Below, one piece after another: positions 54,290-64,000 of a DNA stretch of 64,000 nucleotides. Source of the DNA: Forficula auricularia (Eukaryota > Arthropoda > Insecta > Dermaptera > Forficulidae); contig JALMQS010000880.1 of NCBI GenBank assembly GCA_024734495.1, positions 452,781 to 516,780 on the forward strand, written 5' to 3'. The first letter of the stretch is position 1. Every line of letters starts with the position of its first letter. The notes below the pieces were generated by a model that saw only the letters and a list, made by a program, of their open reading frames with translations, was not told the DNA's origin and did no database searches. The position numbers and the translations under genes were made by a program.

Positions 54290-54460
54290 ACAACAGTTAC
54301 TATATAGTTTGAAACATTGTGCTACTAGACTTCGAGAATCTATATAGGCACTGTGTAGTTACTATATAGTTTGAAACATTATGCTACTAGATTTCGAGAA
54401 TCTATTGGTAGACACTGTGTAGTTACTATATAGTTTGAAACATTGTGCTACTAGGGTAGT
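54290..54460. repeat. Tandem repeat, three ~65-bp units with internal inverted repeat
   Basis: Each unit has 'gttactatatagtttgaaacattgtgctactag' followed by 'ttcgagaatctat.t..gcactgtgta'. TAGTAGCACAA at the start and TTGTGCTACTA after the first unit form an inverted repeat. Confidence 0.75.
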
Positions 54461-55410
54461 TGTGTGTCAGCGCATGAATACGTGGACAAGTAATCACTTT
54501 CAATAAGTATTTGTATTTGGAATATGAGATAACACATAGGTACTTATAAAATAGTAATAGACAAATTTAATTGGGTTTTTGTATCCTATATGTACACGAA
54601 ATAAGTACTAATTGGCTAGCAAGACAAAATCACATATTGAATCGCTAGAGGTGCAAAGTAGATGATCAGTTGTAATATATATTTTAATTGAAATAAATGC
54701 AATAAAATTCGATTTAGGCTTTGTACAGGGTTTAGTTTAATTGAAATCAAATAAAAAATTGTATTATTTTATAATTGTTACTGATTAATCCCAATTTCTG
54801 ATTGTAATCTTCTTTGTGTTTTATATATAATTATATAGGGAGTAATGAGCACCTCAAAATAAAAGCTGATGTTTTCTTTTAATCTATAGTTTTGGCCTGT
54901 AGGGTAGGCAACCAGGAACGAAGGAGAAGAGAACGCGCTGCTTTGCCTAGTCTAAATAATTCTTCATTTTAGAAAAACAAATAAAATATTTTGGCAGCCG
55001 AAAGAACTTTCTACTGGGTTATCTTAGGTATCTGAGACACACAAACAAACAAACAAACAAACATTCTATTTTTCTCCACGATTCACGATGGTTGCCAAAG
55101 CATCTAATATAATTCTTTATTATTCATTTTAAAATGAGTTCTGTACATTTTTACTTGGGTGAAAAGTTTTTCTATTGACCTCTGAAATTATGCCATTGAT
55201 TTCTTTCAATTAAAACTTTTTTTTTATTTTTCATAACGAAAAATACGCATATGAATTTAAATTTTTTGCACGCATGTGGCACCCGACAAAAATTAACTTT
55301 TATTAAAAAACTAAGATTAAATTAAAAAAATTATAGTGAAAGCAAAGATTTAAGTATCTTTTTTGAAAAAAGATGGAAATTATTTAAAAAATCAACCCAG
55401 ATCTAAAATA

Positions 55411-55550
55411 TTAATAAATGAATTTATCTTTAAGGACCAATCATAGATTTTAGAGAAAATATTTTTACATTGCAACCTCTCTGATATGCAATGTAAAAAT
55501 ATTTTCTTTAAAATCTATGATTGGTCCTTAAAGATAAATTCATTTATTAA
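55411..55550. repeat. Near-perfect 64-bp-arm hairpin with 12-base loop
   Basis: Arms 55411-55474 and 55487-55550 ('ttaataaatgaatttatctt...' and complement) differ at very few positions. Possible small foldback transposon or long-hairpin RNA source. Confidence 0.8.
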
Positions 55551-55839
55551 AAAATTATATTAACAGCTCATTCATTTTTAGTTTATAAGGTTTTAAAGAC
55601 CTTTGAAATTGTAATAAAATTAAAGTGAAATTGTGTGAGTGAAAACGCCTGGAAGTTATTATTGTATTGATGGTAGATTTATTTATACGATGTGATTGAA
55701 ACGTAGTGTATAACTCAATCCGGGAATATAAAAAAATAAGTACTGTTGGATTACTGGATTTTTATGACTATTGAAATTCATTGCAAAATACCTAATAATA
55801 TTTATCACCAGGTTTAGTAAGTAAACCTTACAGATTATA

Positions 55840-56160
55840 CAGTAGAGTCCCAAAACTCGAGACTCGATAACCAGCAGCCTGCATAACTTGGCCACACCTT
55901 GGCAGGGCGAAAAACCCCCATTTTCATGTGGTAAAGGCTCTATGCCTTGATAAAGTACGTACTTTTCCTTTGTTTAAGGGTATTTGGACAGTTTATTCTC
56001 CGTTGTAATCTCAAGCAAACAATACATACAAGTATAGTACTGTATTTTCCTAGGAAACACTCTTACTTATTTTTTTTAACCCCATTCCCGATAACCCGCC
56101 ATTTTCCCAAACTCGGCCACTCTTCGGTCTACATTAGGCCGAATTTTCGGGACTCTACTG
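55840..56160. mobile_element. pogo/Tc1-mariner-like MITE with TA target duplication
   Basis: TIRs CAGTAGAGTCCCAAAACTCG at 55840 and the complement of CAGTAGAGTCCCGAAAATTCG to 56160; TA flanks both ends (55838-55839, 56161-56162). Related in TIR to the 25542-26550 element. No transposase ORF. Confidence 0.85.
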
Positions 56161-56202
56161 TATACTAACAATTTGGCGAGTTTAAGAAAAGATACTATCA
56201 TG

Positions 56203-56850
56203 CATCATCATCATCATCATCATCATTGAGTATACAGTCCTAAGACTGGTTTGATGCAACAATCCGTCTCCACTCGACTCTGTCCCCCGCCAGCTGTTTG
56301 ACCTCTCTAAATGTCTGGCATCCCATATCCCCAATTATTTGGTTGAAATATTCTAATCTGGGTCTTCCCCTTCCCCTTTTCTTTCCCACCTCCCCCTCCA
56401 AGATATCCCTAAGCAGTCCCCTATGTCTCAGTGTGTGCCCCATCATCTGACCTCTTCTCTTCTTCAGACTCTTCCACAAGGTTCTTCTTTCTCCGATTCT
56501 TCCAAGAACTTCTTCATTTGTAATTTTATTCATCCATTTGATATTCATCATTCTTCTGTAGCACCACATTTCGAAAGCCTCTAATCTCTTTCTCTCCGCT
56601 TTTCTAATTGTCCAGGTTTCACACCCGTACATGGCTATGCTCCATACATATGTCTTCAATAGCAACTTCCTGTTTTCTAAGCTGATTGAGGAGGAGCATA
56701 GTAGTTTTTGTTTTGAATTAAACCCCATTTTTGCTTGGGCAATTCTTGATTTAATTTCGTTTTCGCTCCTCACATCCCATGTTATTTTACTTCCTAGGTA
56801 GCGGAATTCCTTAACTCCTTCTAGGTTTTCTTGGTTATCATGCAAATGAC
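56203..56850 (-). mobile_element. 5'-truncated RTE-like LINE with intact C-terminal ORF
   Basis: The minus ORF 56240-56845 (201 codons) is open and carries FRYLGSKITWDVRSENEIKS, WSIAMYGCETWTIRKAERKR, FEMWCYRRMMNI and GRGRPRLEY, the C-terminal region of RTE/craniofacial-type LINE reverse transcriptases. The palm with the catalytic Asp pair is lost by 5' truncation near 56850. The 3' UTR ('gcatcaaaccagtcttagg') runs into a (TGA)n microsatellite (56203-56227), the usual RTE tail. It sits directly against the MITE at 55840-56160. Confidence 0.85.
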
Positions 56851-57820
56851 AATTTCATCATTGGATAATGTATTTATTTTGTTTTTAAACTACAATAATT
56901 TCCTGGTAAATTAGGATAATTAAATTAATATTCCCAAGAAATGATAATTTAGGTTATGTTGACTTTTCCGCTTCTTAAAAAAAAGTTGGCTGAATGCAAA
57001 CATTAAATAAATTAATAACAGATATTTCATCATGTTTCAACAGGAATTTGCTAACCCTTATACCCATATTTCAACAAACTTATTAGCAAAGGATTTTTTT
57101 AATTTTTTTATTTCGATTAAGTGTCTCATTTGTTGTTTGGCGTTGTGCTTTGAACTGAATCAGATGTTGACGATTCCAAATGATCCGCCTTTCCTCGAAG
57201 CGCTTTTCGTATTCGTCACGGAGATTTTTTCTTCTTGACATTAAATAACATAAGATGGAATGCTTCGCAACTAATCAAGAAGTCGAGAGTTCAGTTAATT
57301 ATAAACACCAACGACATTAATTTGATTTTAAAATAACTTCCTATTAATACATGACTATTAAACTATTTTTGAATTATTTCCATTTTTTTTTTTTTTTTTT
57401 TTTTTTTTTATTGAAGATAAATTCACTATTTTTCTTTTTTATGATGAGTGATGTTAAGCTCTTCATTTTAGATTTATTTACAAAACTGATCATTTATTAA
57501 ATTCTAATCTTTACATATAAACAATCGTGAATTGATTTATCTCTGTGATTTTTTTTTCTGTCAAATAAATTTTACCATCCTGTGAAATTTTTATTCTTGT
57601 GTAGAAAATTAAAATCCCAATGAACTTAAACAAGTAGCCCCTGAAATTTCTGTCTTTATTAAACAATCTAAAAAACCGATTAAAGAATAATTAAGTATTT
57701 ATTTGCTTTTTATACATGTTACGTTTTAATGATGATTGAATAAAGTGGTTAGTATAGCAGTTTGATTTAATAAATAGATCGTTAAATTAAAATTAAAACA
57801 CCCGAAAAAGCAAGCCATTG

Positions 57821-58168
57821 TCCGCCTCCCTGGTGTAATGGTCAGTATCTCTGGCTGGCAACCCGGAGGTCTCGGGTTCGATTCCCGGCTATACCCAGAC
57901 ATTTTTTCTGTAAGTATAGGGTCTGGTAATAAAGTGGGAGATAAATTTAACCTGATTTATCGCGCGGAGAATTTACCACTGCTCGAAGCCGTTAAAAAAC
58001 TTAGTAAATTGGATTGTATCTAACTTTCTGAGATTTGCCTCGTGATTCCGGCTTCTTTCCTTCTACTCTGTTCTTTTCACAATGGAGGGGCCATCCCATA
58101 CAGGCCTTTAGGGGATGCACCTTCTGGTGTATCTCCTTCTCACATCAATATCATTTAAAAAAAAAAAA
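57821..58168 (+). mobile_element. tRNA-derived SINE with LINE-like tail
   Basis: The head has an A box (TGGTGTAATGGTCAGTA) and B box (GGGTTCGATTCCCGG). The end 'aggggatgcaccttctggtgtatctccttct' followed by A12 resembles the 3' end of the jockey-type LINE at 36650-36761. A tRNA gene is excluded by the long body and tail. Confidence 0.8.
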
Positions 58169-58654
58169 GCAAAACAAAGAAAGAATAAGCCGGCCTAAAT
58201 TATAACTTACAAAATACTTGAGATATCAAATTTCTTCTTGTTTATCGTTGATAAGAAGAGAATTAGTGAATTTGTGGATTTTTAATAATTGTAGGTTATG
58301 GTATTCCTAAACACTGCCAAGTACAAAAATCATCCAAAAATAGTATCTTTAAGTAAATCCTTAAAACCCATATTGCTTAATATACATACATAATTTTTCA
58401 AAATGAAAATCTAATTAAATAAATTATTATATAGAGTTTAAAAATATTTTGTCATAGAAATAAAATAAAATAAAATATTTCCATTTAATACCATATCTTT
58501 CATTGATAGTTCCATACTTGTAATAAATGAATTAAGGTCGCTTGGCAAGATTTAATTTTCAATAAAAACTAGAAGTATTATTATTTATTATTATAAATAT
58601 TTGAAATAAATTATTGTTTATTTTTGTATTATATAATTACAAATTTTTATATAA

Positions 58655-58800
58655 AATAAACACAAAACGTTTACTAATTATCCAAATGTTTCGGGAGAAA
58701 TTGTTCATTTATAAATTAAAAAAAAATAATCACAAAACGATGATTAATTATCCAAATGTTTCTGGAGAAATTCTTCCTTTATCAATTAAAAAAAATGAAA
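58655..58800. repeat. Tandem duplication, two ~72-bp units
   Basis: 'cacaaaacgtttactaattatccaaatgtttcggga' is repeated as 'cacaaaacgatgattaattatccaaatgtttctgga', each followed by a stretch ending 'ttataaattaaaaaaaa'. The small ORF across is a by-product. Confidence 0.7.
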
Positions 58801-60116
58801 AATGTAGAGCCTTAACAAAGAATAAGACTTAATTTATTCTTCTTCTTCGCTACTATATTTTTCAAATTTTTTCATTGATTAATAGAGAATTTCTTCGAAA
58901 CCTTTGAAAAATTAATACCTACCATACTTACGTAAATATTTTATGTTTTTTTTTTTTGTTTTTTTTTATTCAAAACTGTATTCATTTAATATTTATTTAT
59001 TTTTTCATAAAAAATTATTTTTTCAGATCTTTTATTTCAATAAAATTTGCTATTATAAGTGGGAACTGGAAATATATAATAGCTTTAAAATTACACTTAA
59101 AATTCGCCTTTTGTAGTCTCTAAAGATATATATTTGCTTTTTAATAGAAGCCTATTGATCCCTTTTGCCCCAAATAAAATTGTTTCATTCAGATTTTTCC
59201 TGTTAACGCTTGATATTCAAGAAAAAAAAACCGACAAGCGACCAAAATCCTATACATATATATTCTCAATGATTTATTTATATATTGATTTCTTTTTCAT
59301 GTATAAACACAAATAGAATATCTTTATTTTATTCGCCCACTCTTGTCTTTATTCTCTCTTCAAGTTTTTAGACACATACTATATATAGGAACTCGAGAAT
59401 CTTCTTCTATCTTGGATAAAAATGTGTAAGTAAATATATATTGATAAACTGCCTATTTCGTAATAATAAATTGGATGGTTAAATAATTTGTTATGTTGGA
59501 AAAAACAATTGGACAAATCAACAAACTGGAAAATACGGAAAGATTTATTTATATGTATTCGTTTTCCAATTTTAATCATAAATAAAATATTTTTTATTTT
59601 ATTCGCAACTCTTTTATCTGGCCTTTTTAGTGAAATATATTTGAGAATTTTATATCTATTATATAAATTTTATTTCTTGTTATTAAATTGAATTTTATCA
59701 AAAAAGATGTCCCTAGCTTGATGCAAATAAATGTATGTACCCTTAGTATATAAATAAACACACATAAATTCATACATACATGAATAATTTTATATGTTCT
59801 AGTGTAAAAGGGTTGGTCGAAATTTTATTTTACAAAAAAATAAAAATTATAAAAATGTTTTTATAGAGGAGGCAAAAATGATTTTATCGAGATATTTTAA
59901 GATAATAAGTTCAACTCTATATATAATATTATAGTTAAAAAGTATAATCTCCAGGGGTATGAAAAATATTTATACAAAAAAATAAATAAATAAACCAATT
60001 TTAGATAAAAGGGTACCATTTATAGAATTTTCACTTTTAAAGGAGGGTGCAAAAAAGTGATTTTTTCGAGATTTTTTAAGGAAATTATATTTTTTATTCT
60101 CTACATATATACCTAT
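58801..60116. other. AT-rich stretch without a supportable gene
   Basis: Low-complexity T-rich and A-rich sequence, including 'cttgatgcaaataaatgta' (family D word) near 59718. Short ORFs have no recognisable content. Confidence 0.35.
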
Positions 60117-60262
60117 CAGTGGCGTGGGGTTTATGGATGCTGTGGATGCGGCGCATCCCTAAAATTTCAAACATTTAGAGTATTTTCATCAATTCAGGAG
60201 GATCTTTAAATTTTCAAATTATTATAAGTTATTTCAAATATTTCTATAAAATACATTTTTTG
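60117..60262. repeat. hAT-type end repeat, copy 2
   Basis: Starts CAGTGGCGTGGGG and matches 16420-16565 in 'catccctaaaatttcaaacatttagag' and 'ttaaattttcaaattatta'. Confidence 0.55.
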
Positions 60263-60595
60263 TTTTGAAAAGTATATGGTTCTCTGTTGCATAGATTCAA
60301 GGGGTAATTAAAATGAATGATTTTTCGAAAAAGGGTGCTGATAGAAGGTTTGAATTCTCTGCCTGGTATATCTTCCAGTTGAAGCATGTTTAAGACAAGT
60401 CCAGACTAGTCCGCTGAGGACTATTAAAATAGTAATAATACAAAAAAGGAATAAATAAAGATGGTTGGAGAACCTTTGGACTAATCCATTTCAAAGAACT
60501 TTCACTATATAAGATCGGAAATAACTAAGAGTGCTATGTAGACAAGTCGTAGCTTGCTTCTAGCTATTGTATTAGGAGAAATTTAAAATTTTCCG

Positions 60596-60634
60596 AGGGG
60601 TGATCCGTGACCTAATATCGTGTACATTCTATTG
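60596..60634 (-). repeat. Fragment of the 30.7-kb tandem repeat
   Basis: 'ccgaggggtgatccgtgacctaatatcgtgtaca' is the complement of the repeat unit end at 30.9 kb with few differences. Confidence 0.6.
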
Positions 60635-60639
60635 AAAAT

Positions 60640-62330
60640 ATAATAATAAGTTTAATTCTCAGCTAAATAGAATTTTGTTTTTCTATAAAAATCGAAGGAC
60701 ATTTCATAAGCCATACCCTTTTATAAAAAAGTATCTTCTGAGTGTGATGAGATATTTTAAAGAAATAATAATTTTCATTCTATGTAAAATACTCTATTAA
60801 AAAAGTGTGATTCTCGTGGAAATGAAATTTTATTTTGCATTAAAATCGAAATTTTATTTCAATCATCCTTTCTTCTTTTTTTGAGAATAGTGAAAAAATT
60901 ATTTTTTCGGATTATCTCAAGAAAATTATATTTTTTCAGCTCTTTATAAAATCTTCTATTAAGGTAGTTGTTTCGGGACAATACTAGCAAAAAGTTGATG
61001 CTAGAGAGTATAGAACAGACAATAAGGATTCATAATTCATAAGCCCAAAACTTTTTGCTGTTTATGTACCACTACTAGCCAATCCCGTGCTCGTTTGACA
61101 AATCTGGCAACATTGTTCGAGCTTGTATATATTTTATCATAGAAATATCAGATAAAGTACATTATAAAGGGAGATTTATAAAACAAAAAGTTCTTAATAA
61201 GTGATTGAAAGCTGTTGCGACAATGGTTGAAGTGAAACAAATTAAAAAAAGTACTAAAGTTAAAAGCGATGTTGCCGCCTTGTTTTTAGTGTAAATTTTT
61301 CATTATTTATTCATTAATATCTCAGAAACTGTGTTGTAACTATGAATTAAAATTTTCTTAAAAATGTTTAATGTTGGTTTAGTTTTTTATAACAATGGTA
61401 AGAAGAGTTTCTTAATTATAATTAAATATTAATATCTCCGGAACTACATTGTTCATAAATTTTGTTTTGACACCAATCTATGCAGAAGTATTTAAATATT
61501 AATCTCTCTAAATTTCAAAAAAATCCTAATAAAACCCATAATGGTGAAACAACTACATTAAAAAGAAAATATTAATGGAGCTTGATTTGAGAGATGTCGA
61601 AGCTATTTCATTTATTTGTGCAAATTTCTTGTGTCTGTCTCTTAAACTGACTAAGATATTCTTGTTTGTTTTCTTGTCTCTAAGAGAAAAAAGTTTCATT
61701 TCCAAACATTCTTGAAATACTTTTTTCTTTAGAATCCGGTTTAAAGAAAGTTGTTACACGCTTGAAATATTTAACCTCTGGATATTTTTAAATAAAAAGC
61801 GCTTTAAGGAATATATTTAATGAATACATATCATTTTTTGCCAACTCCTGTTCCACAGTAATTGATTCATAATCAACATCATTGATTTGCATTTTTTCTC
61901 TTAATCATTCTCGAATCCGAAGTTTATGATTCTTTGAGCAGCTATAATTTTTTAACGAGATAGAAATTACCAATTATATTAAAAAACGTTAATCAGATAT
62001 AAAATGAGAATTACAAAAAATGTATCGTAACTGAGATATAAGTTGTTTATTATTTTTTAGAGAATGGTAGTTAATAACGAATCAAACCCTGTCCTTTTGG
62101 AAGTAAAGTAGGTTCGAAAGAATCGGGAAGTAATTGCAATTTAAGAATAGTTGAAATTTGACCACCTTCGATTTTTTTTTTAATCAGGATCAATTAAGAC
62201 AAAGTGAATATATAGCAAAAATCTGAACCTTCAAATATTATAAAATCGGTCTTAAATATTTGGATAAAAAATTTGTTGAGCAGTTTTATCATTAATTTTT
62301 CGTATTGAGAAATCAATGGCGTTGTTCTCT
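60640..62330. other. AT-rich stretch without a supportable gene
   Basis: Only the word 'atctggcaacattg' near 61100, shared with 49370, and AT-rich phrases. No exon, RNA gene or transposon border that I can defend. Confidence 0.35.
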
Positions 62331-62334
62331 GCTT

Positions 62335-62800
62335 GATGCAAATAAACATATATTTGACTCTATAGTTTTGAAGGTTTGAGCTTTATCGTCAGTCTTTTTA
62401 ATTATAAATATATTTTTTTTGGCTTTTCGGCCTTTTTAGCAATAAGCCAATTTACGATACTACTTTGTTTTTTAATTTATCTCTACCCCGGGGTCAGATT
62501 TTAGCCGGATGCCTCGAGTTGAATTTGAACCCGGGTCCACTTGGTTATCAGGCTGGATCGCTACCCCTAGCCTAACCCTACCCCTAGAAATATTTTGATA
62601 TGTTATTTCTCATAGGTTTAATACCCGACAATTGGATTTAGATAAATGCGTTTTGTCGTAATAGTAAGCAGGTTTGTTATTACGTTAAGATGAATTTAAC
62701 TAAATTCAATCTGCTATTTGAACCCATGAGAAAAAGCCGATTAAAATATTTATAATTAAAAAGACTGAAAATGAAGAACAAACCTTCAAAACAGAAGTAT
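62335..62800. repeat. Degenerate family C foldback hosting a SINE
   Basis: Arms about 62355-62406 and 62750-62800 are inverted ('tttgaaggttt', 'agtctttttaattataaat'). The left arm on the minus strand reads CTGACGA ... CAAAACTATAG, a decayed hammerhead-like core. The loop holds the SINE at 62411-62588. Confidence 0.55.
62411..62588 (-). mobile_element. tRNA-derived SINE, copy 2
   Basis: Same family as 50092-50287: body 'ggcttttcggcctttttagcaataagcc', B box on the minus strand near 62528, and an A-box-like part near 62565. The flanks 'aaatat' before and after may be the target duplication. Confidence 0.7.
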
Positions 62801-62842
62801 GAAACAAAGAAATTATATATATACATATTTATATTTGTTTGG

Positions 62843-63101
62843 TATATTGTCGCCTTAGAGTGTAAACCTGCTAAATTTATTTTTTATCATATATGACATA
62901 TTAATACCGTTCGAAAGAAAAAGAGATGCAGAATCGTCCAAGTAAAACTACTACTTAAAATTACGATCGTAAGTTGTAGAAAAAAAAATATGAAAAATAG
63001 ATTCTTTCCATAACAACAATATTTAAATTTTGTTTGTTTTTTCTCTGCTCTGTAAAATTTCCTTGTTGTGAGTGAGGTTTACACTATAAGGCGACGATAT
63101 A
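62843..63101. mobile_element. MITE with ~27-bp TIRs
   Basis: 'tatattgtcgccttagagtg' at 62843 is the inverse of 'cactataaggcgacgatata' ending at 63101. No ORF. Confidence 0.65.
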
Positions 63102-63758
63102 TATTGTGGGCTTCTTGTGAAAAGTCACTAAGTATCTACACTTTTGGTGGATTTTCATCTAATAGTACGTAGTTGTGTGTTTCGATCATATTTATCGATA
63201 TAAAAATACTTTAAGTGAATAAAATAACACAAACCCTAGTAAACGTAAAAAACAATTTCACTAAGTGCAAAATTTTCTGATTTTACAGAGATTAAAAAAA
63301 AATATATATATATATATATAAATGTAAAGTATTTTATTAAATTGTGTGAGGTATGAAACATATTTATAATTACAAAAAACAAAAGCTAAACAATTAAATT
63401 GCTACTTAAGCATTTTTAAAACTAATCGTAAGTTTGAAATTGGGTTATCTCCCCGTATAGAAATAAATAGATTTTCGAAATATGTTTTTCATAAATTTTT
63501 GAAAATATATTAAAAATATAAAATTTTTCTGTTAAATTTATACAAAGTTTATGTTTTCTATAATTTCTTAAAATAAAATTATTTTTATGTCGTTCTAGTA
63601 TAAATTTTATATAAATTTAACACAAAAATTTTATATTTTTGAATATATTTTCAAAAAATATATAAAAAAACATATTTCGAAAATCTATTTATTTCCATAC
63701 GGGTCAAATATAAGAAAATTTTACTTACTGACTTTTCGGAATAAGCCCACGATATGTA
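63102..63758. repeat. Nested palindromes with AT microsatellite
   Basis: Outer arms: 'gtgggcttcttgtgaaaagtca' (63107) and its inverse near 63727-63750. Inner arms: 63453-63550 and 63600-63705 ('gaaataaatagattttcgaa'). An (AT)n run lies at 63301-63320. Confidence 0.65.
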
Positions 63759-63868
63759 AGTACCAATAGGTATGTTTATTTATCATATTGTATAGCCAAA
63801 TAGGATACTATTTACTACTATAATAAATAAATAATAATAGTATATATGTACTATTGTACCTATAGGTA

Positions 63869-63975
63869 TGTTTATTTGCTTCAGGCGGAGAACAACCTTA
63901 TTGATTTCCCTATGAATCAACAACATCTCTGCTACTCTCGACAAAACAAAATCTTTTAAATTATTTATTTTTCGT
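63869..63975. repeat. Dispersed repeat family D, copy at right edge
   Basis: 'tatgtttatttgcttcaggcggagaacaacc' and 'tctgctactctcgacaaaac' match 24840-24975. The window ends in a G run (63988-64000). Confidence 0.5.
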
Positions 63976-64000
63976 TTTAAGAAAGTCTGGGGGGGGGGGG

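Noticed and set aside
57821..57900. Functional tRNA gene
   Set aside because: A and B boxes are present, but the acceptor stem does not close and a long body with LINE-like tail follows, so it is a SINE.

Overview
The window is an AT-rich stretch of an animal nuclear genome, not a prokaryotic one. It holds the last four spliced exons of a host gene (SMC5, + strand, 3872-5128), and almost everything else recognisable is mobile DNA. The element types (errantivirus-like gypsy, BEL/Pao, hAT, Helitron, Helentron-like, RTE/jockey-like LINEs, tRNA-derived SINEs, hammerhead-like foldback repeats) fit an arthropod. A caligid copepod such as the salmon louse is my guess from general impression only; nothing here proves the species.

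Layout. 1-2341: hAT-like non-autonomous elements rich in ATATGCA, a Helitron 5' end and a GAATATTC-rich MITE. 3872-5128: C-terminal exons of SMC5; upstream exons must lie beyond the left edge or are missing. 5288-11350: a minus-strand errantivirus-like provirus inserted in a Helentron-like repeat. Reading leftwards it carries a noisy duplicated env block, RNase H, a frameshifted integrase, an integrase tail joined to a TARG1/OARD1-like macrodomain, an intact env, a polypurine tract and one LTR. It ends at a 100-base assembly gap (11351-11450), followed by a hAT transposase fragment. 11.9-34 kb: foldback repeats with hammerhead-like cores, LINE 3' ends, a Helentron-type endonuclease ORF, Helitrons, a SINE with perfect target duplications, a pogo-like element and MITEs. 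35.1-36.8 kb: a fossil hAT element beside a 5'-truncated LINE. 38.3-39.1 kb: a hAT-type element with perfect 8-bp target duplications. 39.7-49.2 kb: a BEL/Pao retrotransposon with two 1.7-kb LTRs and a heavily frameshifted interior. 49.4-64 kb: more foldbacks, SINEs, an RTE-like LINE and nested palindromes.

The most notable content is the errantivirus-like pol that ends in a macrodomain keeping both TARG1-type catalytic residues (Lys267, Asp308 of the ORF), placed directly before an intact env. Second are three unrelated foldback repeat families sharing a hammerhead-like core with a self-complementary helix III. Third are assembly-quality signals: two areas (10.36-11.35 kb and 39.7-49.2 kb) carry so many one-base indels relative to their own second copies that their broken frames may be consensus errors rather than biology.

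Stretches not listed as features showed me nothing supportable beyond AT-rich sequence.
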